Shown here piece after piece: positions 27,142-35,814 of a stretch of 64,000 nt of DNA; position 1 is the stretch's first letter, and each line of letters begins with the position of its first letter. The DNA lies in NCBI RefSeq assembly GCF_000372965.1, contig NZ_KB890024.1, forward strand, positions 1,986,839-2,050,838, read 5' to 3'. The stretch is from Hoeflea sp. 108 (GTDB lineage Bacteria; Pseudomonadota; Alphaproteobacteria; Rhizobiales; Rhizobiaceae). The notes beneath the pieces were generated by a model that saw only the letters and a list, made by a program, of their open reading frames with translations, was not told the DNA's origin and searched no databases. A program made the position numbers and the translations under genes.

Positions 27142-27348
27142 ATGGCCGAACAGCCTGAGCTGACGCTGGAAGATTTGCTGCGTGAACCGATTATCCTGAA
27201 GCTGATGGAGCGTGACGGATATCGTCCCGACGACATCCGCACCTTGGCGCGGCAGGCGGTAGCCCGCGGCGTCCAGTGGGAAAGCCGCCGGCGGCTGCCG
27301 TCACGGCCCGGTGGGCCGTGCTGCAACGGCTGGACGTCCCACATCTAG
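27142..27348 (+). CDS. Small hypothetical protein, 68 residues
   Basis: The ORF has a CGGAGG five bases before the ATG, supporting real translation. MAEQPELTLEDLLREPIILK and LMERDGYRPDDIRTLARQA form two predicted helices similar to those of small uncharacterised rhizobial proteins; the C-terminus (GGPCCNGWTSHI) has a Cys pair. No signal peptide, no recognised family, no obvious partner; both flanking genes are on the same strand but spaced more than 120 bp away. Confidence 0.65.
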   Translation: MAEQPELTLEDLLREPIILKLMERDGYRPDDIRTLARQAVARGVQWESRRRLPSRPGGPCCNGWTSHI

Positions 27349-27442
27349 GGGCTTCTGCCCATTTCCCGACAACAAGGCGACGACTGGTTTCGCCAGCTGC
27401 ATGACGTTTCGGCTCGACAGGCGATGTCGCTGCCCCTATTCC

Positions 27443-27472
27443 CTGAACCGCGCGCAGATGTGCGCGGTTCAG
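27443..27472 (+). promoter_or_regulatory. Leader hairpin just before the GFA gene
   Basis: CTGAACCGCGCGC (27443-27455) pairs with GTGCGCGGTTCAG (27460-27472), a 13-bp stem with one G-T pair and an AGAT tetraloop. It ends 13 bp before the ATG at 27486 and would crowd the ribosome site. There is no T-run. It could be a terminator remnant of the upstream ORF or a translational control element. Confidence 0.5.
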
Positions 27473-27485
27473 CAAGGGTAGTGCG

Positions 27486-27884
27486 ATGGCTCAGCGATAC
27501 GAAGGCGGATGCATGTGCGGCGCGGTGCGTTACGTCGCCGAGGGCGTACCCGTCAACGAGCGCATCTGCCATTGCCGCAGCTGCCAGAAGGCGGTGGGTG
27601 CCGCCTTCAACGCGCGGCTGATGTTCCGCGCCGAACAGGTGTCGATGACCGGGCCGGTGAAGATCGCGTTTTCGTCGCCGGCGGTGAAGCGCGGCTTCTG
27701 CGCCGACTGCGGTACCACGGTTCTGTCCGGACGTGACGCGGCCGGTATTCTCGCCGTCACCTCCGGTTCGCTCGACGATCCCAAACAATTCCACCCGACC
27801 ATGCATATCTGGGTATCGTCGAAGCAGCCCTGGCTGAAGCTGGACGACGGCTTGCCGCAATTCGAGGAAGCCGCGCCGGCCTGA
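27486..27884 (+). CDS. GFA family (glutathione-dependent formaldehyde-activating type) protein
   Basis: A 132-residue zinc-binding protein of the GFA/CENP-V fold. The three cysteine sites are visible: GGCMCGAVRY (C-x-C), ICHCRSCQKAVGAAF (C-x-C-x-x-C) and GFCADCGTTV (C-x-x-C). Most family members are not true formaldehyde-activating enzymes, so the biochemical role is left open. It lies just after a leader hairpin and is convergent with the DeoR regulator. Confidence 0.9.
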   Translation: MAQRYEGGCMCGAVRYVAEGVPVNERICHCRSCQKAVGAAFNARLMFRAEQVSMTGPVKIAFSSPAVKRGFCADCGTTVLSGRDAAGILAVTSGSLDDPKQFHPTMHIWVSSKQPWLKLDDGLPQFEEAAPA

Positions 27885-27938
27885 GCGATCAGGCCAGAAA
27901 CGCCTCGAAGCGCGGGCGTTCGAGCAGACTGGCCTGCC

Positions 27939-28730
27939 TCAGGCGACGATGTCGATGCCGCTGTCGCGCAGGCGCTGGAGCAAGGGTTCGCCTGGCAGCT
28001 CGTCGGTGACGATTGTGTGGATGTCGCTGAGTGAGGCGAGGCGGACGAGCGCGCGGCGGCCGAATTTGGAACTGTCTACGGCGAGGATGACCCGGCCCGA
28101 CTGGCGCATGGCGGCGGAGACGGCGGCTACCTCGGCGTGATCGTCGTCGCCGATGTCGCCCTCATTGTCGACGCCGCTGACCGAGATGACGGCGATGTCG
28201 AATTTGAAGCGCCTGATGTAGTCGGCCGTCTCCTCGCGGAAGACGCCGCCATCGACCTGGCGGACGAAGCCGCCGGGCACGGCGATGGCGAAATCGGTGC
28301 TTTCGCTGAGCGTGGTGGCGACGCGCAGGCTGTAGGTGACGACGCGCAGGTCGCGATGGCGGACGAGCGCGCGGGCTACGGCCTCGCAGGTGGTGCCGGT
28401 GTCGATGAACACGGCAGCCCCGTCGGGGATCAGGTCTGCGGCGAGGCGGCCGATCTTTTCCTTCTGTGCGGCATTGTCGACGCGGCGCTGGCGCAGCACC
28501 GACGGCTCGACTGGCGTCGAGATGGTGGCCCCGCCGTGCAGGCGGCGCACCTTGCCCTGTTCCTCCAACGCCATGATGTCGCGCCGGGCTGTCTGCGTGG
28601 TCACGCCATAGAGCGTGGTGATTTCCTCGATCGATACATAGTGGTTGTGCTCGAGATAGCTGAGCAGATGCGCTTGCCGGCTCGACTTCTTGTTGTCGTT
28701 TGTCATGTCGAGCCTGTCGATCGATGTCAT
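27939..28730 (-). CDS. DeoR/GlpR-type transcriptional regulator
   Basis: A repressor with an N-terminal DeoR winged helix (RQAHLLSYLEHNHYVSIEEI, then TTLYGVTTQTARRDIMALEE, RRLHGGATI) and a C-terminal sugar-phosphate sensor domain of the ribose-5-phosphate isomerase fold (AVFIDTGTTCEAVARALVRH, NEGDIGDDDHAEVAAVSAAM, VDSSKFGRRALVRLAS). Members sense phosphorylated sugars. Start taken at ATG 28730; 28706 is possible and a TTG at 28769 extends the frame. No sugar operon adjoins it; the gene is divergent from the autotransporter gene, which it might control. Confidence 0.88.
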   Translation of the reverse strand: MTSIDRLDMTNDNKKSSRQAHLLSYLEHNHYVSIEEITTLYGVTTQTARRDIMALEEQGKVRRLHGGATISTPVEPSVLRQRRVDNAAQKEKIGRLAADLIPDGAAVFIDTGTTCEAVARALVRHRDLRVVTYSLRVATTLSESTDFAIAVPGGFVRQVDGGVFREETADYIRRFKFDIAVISVSGVDNEGDIGDDDHAEVAAVSAAMRQSGRVILAVDSSKFGRRALVRLASLSDIHTIVTDELPGEPLLQRLRDSGIDIVA

Positions 28731-28983
28731 GCCGGCTGCGTTTCCCTCAATCCTTGCTAGCAAATTCAACCGGCCGTTTCACCCTGCCTCGGGGCAATCC
28801 CCGGTGGATGGCAACAAACGGGCGAAGAGTGGGCGGTTGTCACCATTGATGTTGCAAAACTGACATCGAAGCTCATTAATGTCTGTTTTCGTACATTTTT
28901 GGTGACCGCAACATGTCATTCGCACGGCTGCCCTGGCAGTTTCGTGACAGTTGCTGTCGCATCGCAAACATAGGAGCTTCGCG

Positions 28984-31900
28984 ATGACGACCTTCGATGG
29001 CCGCACCCCCAACGTGCCGGCCAAGACCGCCCGCAAACCGCAGGATAGAGCGCGCAACATCGCTGCAGGCCTGCTGTGCGGCACTGCCCTGGCGCTTCAG
29101 GCGGTTTCGGCCCAGGCGGCCGAGGATTCGCTGAGGATCCTGACGCTCAACACCTGGCTCGATCGCTTCAAGCCGACGCCGGCAACGGCGGGCGAGTTCT
29201 TCATCAAGGGCAATTACGACATCCTGACCTTCCAGGAATTCCGTGCCAACAGCACCTACGCCCGCGACCTGCCGGGCGTGATGCAGGCCGCCGGGCTCGG
29301 CACTTACGGCACGCGCCAGGACAATGACGTCGGCGTGTTTTCGCGCCTGCCGGGCACGTATGGTGCCTTCACCACAGGTGCCATTGCCACCTACACGAAG
29401 GTCGACGGCACGGCAAAGCGGCCGCAGACCGTGGTCGGCACCACGCACCTCAACTATTACGACGAATCGACCAACCGCATTGTCCAGGCGAGGGCGCTGA
29501 ACAGCTGGGCCAAGTCGCAGGCGGGGCCTGTCATCCTGACCGGCGACTTCAACGCCGGCGACGTGTCCGAGCGCGGCCTGCACTCGATCAGCCAGCAGGA
29601 ACGGTTGCTCAAGATCTACACCAAGGCCCCGACAAATGCGTTTTATCTCTCGCTGCTGAAGCAATACGCCAAGGATCAGACGCAGCTCGACGCCTTCATC
29701 GCCCAGTGGAAGGGCAAGACGGCAGCACAGATCGATGCGGCGACGGTGCCTGCAGGGCTGTTTGCCGACGAGCTGTATCCGGTGGCCGGCAACCTGCCGC
29801 AGACCATGAACATCCTGAAGAAGCAGTACCTGCTGCTGCAGCTGCCCTCCGAGCGCGAGCAGTTCACGCCGCACGGGCTGAACGACGGCTCTGTGACCTG
29901 GCCGTCGCATGGCGAGGACGCGACCAACACCTGGGGCAGCTGGCACCGCGTCAAGATCGACCATTTCCTGGCCTCGCGGCCCTTCGGCAAGTGGTGGCAG
30001 ATCAACGACGACCCGAACGATCCCTATCTCGGCGTCGTCACTGACGTCAGCTACGTAACCAATCCCGATGGTTCGAAGACGCCGCTGTCGGATCACGAGC
30101 CGGTGGCGCACAATCTGCGCTGGGTCGGGCCTCAGCTCGAATCCTACGACGACAACGGCACGGCAAAGACACGCGTCGTCTGGGGCAAGGGCGCCTCGAC
30201 CTTCGCTGAAAAGGGCAGGGAGTTCGTCCTCTCGCGCAACAACATGCGCGACGACGTCTATCTCGGCCAGATTTCCGATGCCAACGGCATGCCGATCCTG
30301 GCTGGCCTGACAGATGCCGAGAAAAAGACGCTGCTCGACTGCAAGAGCACCGATGCGCGCTTCCAGCAGGCGATATCAGACTATTGCATCGACGATCACA
30401 GCTTCATCGGCGAACTGAAGGTCGCCGATGGCGGCACCGTTGTTGTCGAGGAAGACGCGGCCCTCGGCGGTGACCAGGCAAAGCTCAGGCTCGATGGCGG
30501 CAGCCTCAAGGTTGTCGGCACCGGCATGAACGTGCTCGGCCGCAATGTCGTGCTGGAGGCCGGCGGCGGCGCGCTCGACATTGCCGATGCCAACAACGTC
30601 GTCGGCATTGCCAGGGAGATCTCGGGCACCGGCAGCCTGACCAAGGCCGGCCTTGGTGCTCTCGTTCTCGACGGCACGCACAGCTACACCGGCAGCACCA
30701 TCGTCAAGGCGGGCGCGCTGGCTGTGAACGGCTCGATAGCCAGCTCTGCGCTGACCACTGTCGAAGCGGGCGCAGCACTCGGCGGCTCGGGCACGCTTGG
30801 CAATGTGGTTATCGCTTCGGGCGGTACGTTGAAGCCGGGCAATTCGATCGGCACGATCAACGTCACGGGCGACATCACCTTCGAGGCCGGCTCGAAATTC
30901 GAGGTCGAGGCCAACCACAAGGGCGAGAGCGACAAGGTCGCAGCGACGGGCAAGGCCATTCTCAAGGGCGGCTCGGTGCTGACGCTGGCTACAGGCAACA
31001 ACTACGCGCCGCAGACGAGCTACAAGATCGTCACCGCCGGTGGCGGTGTCTCCGGCACCTTCGCCGACGTCAGTTCGAACCTCGCCTTCCTCGACCCGAC
31101 GCTGGCCTATGGCGCCAACGACGTGACGCTGACGCTCAGCCGCAACGACATCTCTTTCGCCGAAGTCGGCGTAAACGGAAACCAGAAGGCGACCGCAGCA
31201 GCCCTCGAAAGCCTCGGCTTCGGCAACGCTGCCTACACCGCTGTCGCCAATCTTGACGAAGCCGGCGCGCAAGATGCATTCCAGCAGCTGTCGGGTGAGG
31301 TGCACTCCTCGGCCAAGGGCATGATGATGCAGGACGGCGGCGTCATGCTCGACGCGGCCACCAGCCGGATCGACCAGGCCTTCGGCGAGGCGCCCGCGGT
31401 GAGCATGCCGGTCATGGCCTATGGCGACGACGGCCTGGAACTCGCGCCTGCCGACACCGACCGCTTCGCCTTGTGGACGCGGGCCTTCGGCTCATGGGGC
31501 GACAGCAAGGCGGATGCCAGCAATGTCGGTTTCGACCGCAGCACCGGCGGATTGCTTGTCGGTGGCGACGCACTGGTCGGCGACGCCTGGCGCGCGGGTG
31601 TCATTGCCGGCTACAGCCGCTCGTCCTTCAGCACCGCCAATGGAGGGTCGAGCGGCAGCAGCGACAACTACCATGTCGCCGTCAATGCCGGCACCCGCGC
31701 CGGGCCGTTCGGCCTGACCGTCGGGGCCGGCTACACCTGGCACCGCTTCGACACGCAGCGCAATGTCGCCTTCGGAGGCTTCACCGACGCATTGTCCGCC
31801 AACTACAGCGGCGGCACCGCGCAGGTGTTTGGCGAGGCGAGCTACAAGGTCGATGCGGGGCGCTTCGCGGTCGAGGGCTTCTCCAACCTGACCTATGTGA

Positions 31901-32283
31901 ACTTGCGCACGAGCGCCTTCACAGAGACGGGTGGGGCGGCGGCACTGTCGAGTGCAGCATCGAGCAGCGACGTAACCTTCACCACGCTCGGCGTGCGCGG
32001 CTCGACCGACGTTTCGCTTGGGGCAACCGAGGCCACTGTCCACGGCACGCTGGGTTGGCGCCATGCCTTCGGCGAGGTCGCGCCTACGTCGTCCTTCGCC
32101 TTCGACGGCAGCGGCGACTTCGACATCTCCGGTGCCGCGATTGCCAGGGATGCGGCCGTTCTCGGCGCGGGTATCGACTTCGCCATCGCTCCGAAGACGA
32201 AGCTCGGCATCAGCTACACTGGACAGGTCAGCAGCAAGGCATCTGATCACGGCATCGACGCCAAGCTTGCGGTCAACTTCTGA
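28984..32283 (+). CDS. Autotransporter with endonuclease/exonuclease/phosphatase passenger domain
   Basis: A 1099-residue type V secreted protein. Residues 1-46 are an extended signal (NIAAGLLCGTALALQAVSAQ). Residues 47-385 are an EEP (DNase I/sphingomyelinase) domain with its catalytic set visible: LNTW, LTFQEFR, TTHLNYY, GDFNAG, VKIDHF and PLSDHEPVAHNL. Residues about 480-720 are beta-helix passenger repeats, including a PATR-type LTKAGLGALVLDGTHSYTGS and GSGTLGNVVIASGGTLKPGN. Residues about 835-1099 are the outer-membrane barrel (FALWTRAFGSWGDSKADASN), ending in Phe (AKLAVNF). It should display a phosphodiesterase or phosphatase (DNA, sphingomyelin or phosphoinositide) on the surface. AGGAG precedes ATG 28984. 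Confidence 0.93.
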   Translation: MTTFDGRTPNVPAKTARKPQDRARNIAAGLLCGTALALQAVSAQAAEDSLRILTLNTWLDRFKPTPATAGEFFIKGNYDILTFQEFRANSTYARDLPGVMQAAGLGTYGTRQDNDVGVFSRLPGTYGAFTTGAIATYTKVDGTAKRPQTVVGTTHLNYYDESTNRIVQARALNSWAKSQAGPVILTGDFNAGDVSERGLHSISQQERLLKIYTKAPTNAFYLSLLKQYAKDQTQLDAFIAQWKGKTAAQIDAATVPAGLFADELYPVAGNLPQTMNILKKQYLLLQLPSEREQFTPHGLNDGSVTWPSHGEDATNTWGSWHRVKIDHFLASRPFGKWWQINDDPNDPYLGVVTDVSYVTNPDGSKTPLSDHEPVAHNLRWVGPQLESYDDNGTAKTRVVWGKGASTFAEKGREFVLSRNNMRDDVYLGQISDANGMPILAGLTDAEKKTLLDCKSTDARFQQAISDYCIDDHSFIGELKVADGGTVVVEEDAALGGDQAKLRLDGGSLKVVGTGMNVLGRNVVLEAGGGALDIADANNVVGIAREISGTGSLTKAGLGALVLDGTHSYTGSTIVKAGALAVNGSIASSALTTVEAGAALGGSGTLGNVVIASGGTLKPGNSIGTINVTGDITFEAGSKFEVEANHKGESDKVAATGKAILKGGSVLTLATGNNYAPQTSYKIVTAGGGVSGTFADVSSNLAFLDPTLAYGANDVTLTLSRNDISFAEVGVNGNQKATAAALESLGFGNAAYTAVANLDEAGAQDAFQQLSGEVHSSAKGMMMQDGGVMLDAATSRIDQAFGEAPAVSMPVMAYGDDGLELAPADTDRFALWTRAFGSWGDSKADASNVGFDRSTGGLLVGGDALVGDAWRAGVIAGYSRSSFSTANGGSSGSSDNYHVAVNAGTRAGPFGLTVGAGYTWHRFDTQRNVAFGGFTDALSANYSGGTAQVFGEASYKVDAGRFAVEGFSNLTYVNLRTSAFTETGGAAALSSAASSSDVTFTTLGVRGSTDVSLGATEATVHGTLGWRHAFGEVAPTSSFAFDGSGDFDISGAAIARDAAVLGAGIDFAIAPKTKLGISYTGQVSSKASDHGIDAKLAVNF

Positions 32284-32294
32284 GAACCGCGGCC

Positions 32295-32322
32295 CACCCG
32301 GCCGGTTTGCGCCGGCCGGGTG
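32295..32322. terminator. Hairpin after the autotransporter gene
   Basis: CACCCGGCCGG (32295-32305) pairs with CCGGCCGGGTG (32312-32322), 11 bp with a TTTGCG loop, 12 bp past the stop. There is no T-run, but position and stability suit a transcript end between convergent genes. Confidence 0.6.
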
Positions 32323-32351
32323 AGACCAAGAAGCTTCTGGCGTCGAACAAG

Positions 32352-32385
32352 GCATCCGCGGCCATGGGGCCACGGCCGCGGATGC
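32352..32385. terminator. Second hairpin between the convergent autotransporter and NlpC/P60-like genes
   Basis: GCATCCGCGGCC (32352-32363) pairs with GGCCGCGGATGC (32374-32385), a perfect 12-bp stem, with TGG/CCA able to extend it inside the loop. It abuts the 3' end of the minus-strand gene at 32391. Confidence 0.6.
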
Positions 32386-32390
32386 TGAGT

Positions 32391-32828
32391 CTAGTCTACC
32401 CTGTGGCCTTCGAGGATACGCTCCACCGGCGCCCAGCCGATGTAACGCGGCTGGGTCCAGCCTTCGGCGGGTTCGAGGTTTTCGACCGCCAGCATGTCGT
32501 CGATGCGCACCTCGTCCCAGGCGTGGACGACGCGGCCGTCGCCGAGATGCAGTCCGACATGACCGTAATTGGCGTGCTCGTCGAACAACTCGCCCGACAT
32601 GTCGTAGAAGACGAAGGCGCCGCGCGGCGGAATGCCCTGAGGCGTCCCGGTCACGCCGTACTCGTCGGCAGACTCCTTGGCGGAGTCCCCGCCGAACATC
32701 TCGATAGCGTTGGATTGCTCATAGGCATCCTCGACAAAGGCGAGGCAGCGGAAGCAGTAGCTGTCGTCTCCAAGCTGGGAGAGCGCCCAGGTGATGGCGT
32801 TATCGATGTAGTGGTCTGGAATTGTCAC
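32391..32828 (-). CDS. NlpC/P60 or CHAP-like peptidase-fold protein
   Basis: A 145-residue cytoplasmic-looking protein (no signal) with the papain-like arrangement: IDNAITWALSQLGDDSYCFR, then CLAFVEDAYEQSNAIEMFGG (candidate nucleophile Cys in YCFRCLAFV), and ANYGHVGLHLGDGRVVHAW supplying the catalytic His, preceded by PPRGAFVFYDM. This matches NlpC/P60/CHAP amidases acting on peptidoglycan peptides, but the order C-(G/A)DxVF-GHVGI-HA is the only evidence. Lack of a signal peptide suggests delivery by another route or a non-wall substrate. Confidence 0.75.
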   Translation of the reverse strand: MTIPDHYIDNAITWALSQLGDDSYCFRCLAFVEDAYEQSNAIEMFGGDSAKESADEYGVTGTPQGIPPRGAFVFYDMSGELFDEHANYGHVGLHLGDGRVVHAWDEVRIDDMLAVENLEPAEGWTQPRYIGWAPVERILEGHRVD

Positions 32829-33160
32829 TGGATGGATGTCCTGTTGGAGAATGAGATGTGATGGTCGTGATCAAAGTCATTGCGATGCGCGCCATTTTGA
32901 TCTCCATGTCAGGTAACCTAATATAAGCGCAGGCGATATTGCTATGAGGCTTATGTCACCATACGAGTTTGTGTGTATGGCGGGCGGAGTGCTTACAGTT
33001 GTTCACGCCGAATGCGCAAGATGCCTACGCATGATTTTTGGTTGCTTGACGAATGGTGTTGTCAAAACTATCAGCGACCAGGGCGAATGCCCGATCGTTG
33101 GCGGACGAGACGAACCGCGCCGGCTTTGCCGGGTCAGAAAAATCCACGCTGGAAACTGCC
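32829..33160. other. Gene-free stretch of 332 bp
   Basis: Slightly AT-richer than its surroundings, with divergent genes on either side, so it must hold both promoters. Short open frames (for example 32944-33228 on the plus strand) lack ribosome sites and have non-protein-like composition. No repeat or RNA structure is recognised. Confidence 0.6.
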
Positions 33161-33649
33161 ATGACCGAACAGCCAACTTCGGCCTCCGAAGTCTCGTTGC
33201 GCCGCATCACCTCGCAGACCGTCTATGACATCTGCGAATTGAGCGAGACACTGAGCGAAGCCCAGCGCAACAAGGTGGCCGACAACGGAACCTCGATTGC
33301 CGAGGCGCATTTTTCCGAGAATGCCTGGTTCCGCGCTGTCTATGCCGACGACACGCCTGTCGGTTTCGTGATGCTGCATATCGGCTCCGACTTCGACGTC
33401 ATCGACTGCCCAGGTGCGTTCCTCTGGCGCTTCATGATTGCGGGGCCGTTTCAGCGCATGGGCTTCGGCGAGAAGGCGATCGCGCTCGTCGCCCGCGAGA
33501 TGAAGGCGCGGGGCTTTGGCGAACTCTTCACCAGCTATGGCCTGGGCGAGGCGAGCCCGGAGGGCTTCTACAAGCGCCTCGGCTTCGTTGCGACCGGCGA
33601 GACCTATGACGATGAGGTCGAGGCCGTGCTGAAGTTCACGAACAGGTAG
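33161..33649 (+). CDS. GNAT family N-acetyltransferase (diamine acetyltransferase-like)
   Basis: A 162-residue GNAT protein starting MTEQPTSASEVSLRRITSQT. Motifs resemble the PaiA/Bmr-type diamine acetyltransferase branch: AWFRAVYADDTPVGFVMLHI, then GAFLWRFMIAGPFQRMGFGE (L-W-R-x-M-I and the acetyl-CoA-binding Q-R-x-G-x-G), and the end GLGEASPEGFYKRLGFVATG. A polyamine or amino-compound acceptor is plausible. An open frame continues 36 residues upstream without a good ribosome site, so ATG 33161 was chosen. Confidence 0.88.
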   Translation: MTEQPTSASEVSLRRITSQTVYDICELSETLSEAQRNKVADNGTSIAEAHFSENAWFRAVYADDTPVGFVMLHIGSDFDVIDCPGAFLWRFMIAGPFQRMGFGEKAIALVAREMKARGFGELFTSYGLGEASPEGFYKRLGFVATGETYDDEVEAVLKFTNR

Positions 33650-33659
33650 CTGCCGAACG

Positions 33660-33690
33660 GCGCGGGCCGTGCATCACGCGCGGCCCGCGC
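33660..33690. terminator. Hairpin overlapping the 3' end of the kinase-like gene
   Basis: GCGCGGGCCG (33660-33669) pairs with CGGCCCGCGC (33681-33690), a perfect 10-bp stem. It starts 11 bp after the GNAT stop and includes the last codons of the convergent kinase-like gene. There is no T-run. Confidence 0.5.
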
Positions 33691-34273
33691 AGTCCAGATA
33701 GCCCAGCCTGCCGAGATGGCGGTCGATCGTCTCCAATTGCCGGGCGAAGGGAAGCGTCCCGTCGATCACGATATCGGCGGATTCGACCAGGGCGCGATCA
33801 TTGAAAAGCGCGTGGCCGTCGCCGGCGTAGAAGCGCAACTCGTCCATTAGGTCCTCAAGTGAAAGCTCCTCCGCGGCGTCATAGTCGCGGATCAGCCGGC
33901 GGCACAGGGCGATGTCCTTGGGCAGGCCGATATGCACTGCGAGGTCGATCATGCCAGCGGTTTGCCCATGGAGCCGGCCGAGCGGGGCATCGAAGAACAC
34001 CAGCGCGGTGGGCCGCACCCGCTCGCCAGTGATCGGATGAATTCTGGCCTCGCTCATCTTCAAGCCTCGAAGCATTCCGGCGAGTTCGGCGTAGTTCCAC
34101 TCGCTGTAGTCGCGTCCGTCCTGGAACCAATCGAGATAGTCGTCGGGATGTACTGAAATCCCGTCGAAATCGTCCCAGCTGAGGTGGCTGGCATGGTGGC
34201 GGGTTGCCAAGGCCCGTGTCAGCGTCGTCTTGCCGGCGCCTGAAATGCCTGAAATTGCGATGATCCTGGACAT
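33674..34273 (-). CDS. P-loop kinase-like protein (uridine kinase type)
   Basis: A 199-residue P-loop protein. MSRIIAISGISGAGKTTLTR holds Walker A (GISGAGKT); HLSWDDFDGISVHPDDYLDW is the DD-x-D segment typical of uridine/nicotinamide-riboside kinase-like enzymes, followed by PTALVFFDAPLGRLHGQTAG (Walker B-like region) and KDIALCRRLIRDYDAAEELS, which resembles the R-R-x-x-R-D lid. Substrate not deducible. It is divergent from the NfeD gene, whose start lies about 130 bp away. Confidence 0.85.
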   Translation of the reverse strand: MSRIIAISGISGAGKTTLTRALATRHHASHLSWDDFDGISVHPDDYLDWFQDGRDYSEWNYAELAGMLRGLKMSEARIHPITGERVRPTALVFFDAPLGRLHGQTAGMIDLAVHIGLPKDIALCRRLIRDYDAAEELSLEDLMDELRFYAGDGHALFNDRALVESADIVIDGTLPFARQLETIDRHLGRLGYLDCAGRA

Positions 34274-34401
34274 GCAGGATGTATCCCGGATCAGGCTGGC
34301 GGCAACATTGCGGAAAGCTTGGGACGCCTTTGCCGAAGCAATCTACATATTGGACTTCGCCCAAATCGTTCCCATATCTTCGTATGAGGAGCTTTTTGAG
34401 C

Positions 34402-35814
34402 GTGAAACGCGCTGGTTTGGCCCTTTTTGCCGCGGCAGTGCTTGCCGCCGTGGCCGTCATTCCCTCGACAGTGATGAGCGAAGGAAGCGGCCGCAATCCG
34501 TTAGCGTTGACCATCGAGATCGACGGTGCCATCGGCCCGGCCAGTGCCCGGCAGCTCCAGGAGGGGCTGGTGACCGCAGCCGAACGCAAGGCCGAAGTCG
34601 TCATCCTCGAGCTGAACACACCCGGCGGGCTGGTCACCTCGATGCGCGAGATGATCGCCGACATCCTGGCTTCGCCCATTCCCGTCATCGGCTATGTCGC
34701 CCCCGCTGGTGGGCATGCGGCGAGCGCGGGCACCTACATCCTATACGCAACCCATCTGGCGGCGATGACGCCGGGCACCAACATCGGCGCGGCAACGCCA
34801 ATTGAGATCGGCGGATTGCCGTCGCTGCCGGGCGGCGGCAACAACAACGACAGTAAGGATCAGAAGGGTGCCGCCCCGGGCGAGCCGGCGGGCGATCCGA
34901 TGATGGCCAAGGTCACCAATGATGCCGTGGCGCTGATCCGCAGCCTTGCCGAGTTGCGCGGGCGCAATGCCGAGTGGGGCGAAAAGGCCGTGCGCGAGGC
35001 GGCCACTCTCACGGCCAATGCAGCGCTTGAGCAGCACGTCATCGAGATTGTCGCCCACGACAAGGCCGAGCTGTTGCGTCTTGCCGATGGCCGCATAGTC
35101 GATGTCGCCGGCCGCAAGGAAGTGCTGGCGACCAGGAATATCCAGGAAGAGACGGTGAGGCCGGGCTGGCTTATCCAGCTGCTTCAGGTCATCACCGATC
35201 CCAACGTTGCCATCATCCTGATGCTGGTCGGCGTCTATGGCCTCGTCTTCGAATTTTCGAGCCCTGGCATGGTGGCGCCTGGCGTGGTCGGCACCATCTG
35301 CCTGCTGCTCGGGCTCTATGCCCTCAACTTCCTGCCTATCAACTATGCCGGGCTGGCGCTGATGCTGCTTGGCATCGCATTCCTTATCATGGAGGCGCTG
35401 AACCCGACGGTCGTGCTGGGCTTGGGCGGCGCGGCGGCCTTCCTTCTGGGAGCGGCGATGCTGCTCAGGGTCGAGGCGCCGGGTTTTGCCCTGTCATGGG
35501 CTGTGGTGGGAACGGCGGCCGCGTTGTCGTTGGGGCTGGCGCTGCTGGCAGGCAGCTACCTGCTTGCCGTACGCAAGAGGCCGTCGCCAGTTGGTGCCCA
35601 GGCGATGCGGGGCCTGCCGGCGAAAGTGGTCGACTGGCAGGCATGCGAGGGCCACGTGATGGCCCAGGGCGAACGTTGGCGCGCGCGCTCGGACGAGGCC
35701 TTTGTGCCGGGCGAAGGCGTCGAGGTCACAGGCATCAAGGGGCTCGTGCTGTCGGTGCGGCGCTTACAATCCCAGAGCCCAGCCCGGGATCCAGGCAACG
35801 GAGAACAATCATGA
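34402..35814 (+). CDS. NfeD1b-type membrane serine protease (ClpP class)
   Basis: A 470-residue protein: signal anchor (VKRAGLALFAAAVLAAVAVI), a ClpP-fold protease domain (residues about 30-230; VVILELNTPGGLVTSMREMI, with candidate Ser in APAGGHAASAGTYILYA), four or so TM segments (about 270-400) and a C-terminal NfeD OB-fold (residues about 405-465; QAMRGLPAKVVDWQACEGHV, then AFVPGEGVEVTGIKGLVLSV). Such proteases cleave slipin/stomatin partners near the C-terminus, and the slipin gene overlaps its stop by 4 bp. AGGAG at 34387-34391 favours GTG 34402 over ATG 34384. The long low-complexity insert GGGNNNDSKDQKGAAPGEPA lies in the protease domain. Confidence 0.9.
   Translation: MKRAGLALFAAAVLAAVAVIPSTVMSEGSGRNPLALTIEIDGAIGPASARQLQEGLVTAAERKAEVVILELNTPGGLVTSMREMIADILASPIPVIGYVAPAGGHAASAGTYILYATHLAAMTPGTNIGAATPIEIGGLPSLPGGGNNNDSKDQKGAAPGEPAGDPMMAKVTNDAVALIRSLAELRGRNAEWGEKAVREAATLTANAALEQHVIEIVAHDKAELLRLADGRIVDVAGRKEVLATRNIQEETVRPGWLIQLLQVITDPNVAIILMLVGVYGLVFEFSSPGMVAPGVVGTICLLLGLYALNFLPINYAGLALMLLGIAFLIMEALNPTVVLGLGGAAAFLLGAAMLLRVEAPGFALSWAVVGTAAALSLGLALLAGSYLLAVRKRPSPVGAQAMRGLPAKVVDWQACEGHVMAQGERWRARSDEAFVPGEGVEVTGIKGLVLSVRRLQSQSPARDPGNGEQS

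Noticed and set aside
28906..30111. 411-codon minus-strand frame across the autotransporter 5' part
   Set aside because: Antisense to the EEP domain, whose catalytic motifs are all in the plus-strand frame.
32849..32930. Very short ORF (about 21 codons) in the 332-bp gap
   Set aside because: Too short and no family resemblance; position in a promoter region gives no support.
32944..33228. 94-codon ORF between the NlpC-like and GNAT genes
   Set aside because: No ribosome site, unlikely composition, and it overlaps the real GNAT start in another frame.
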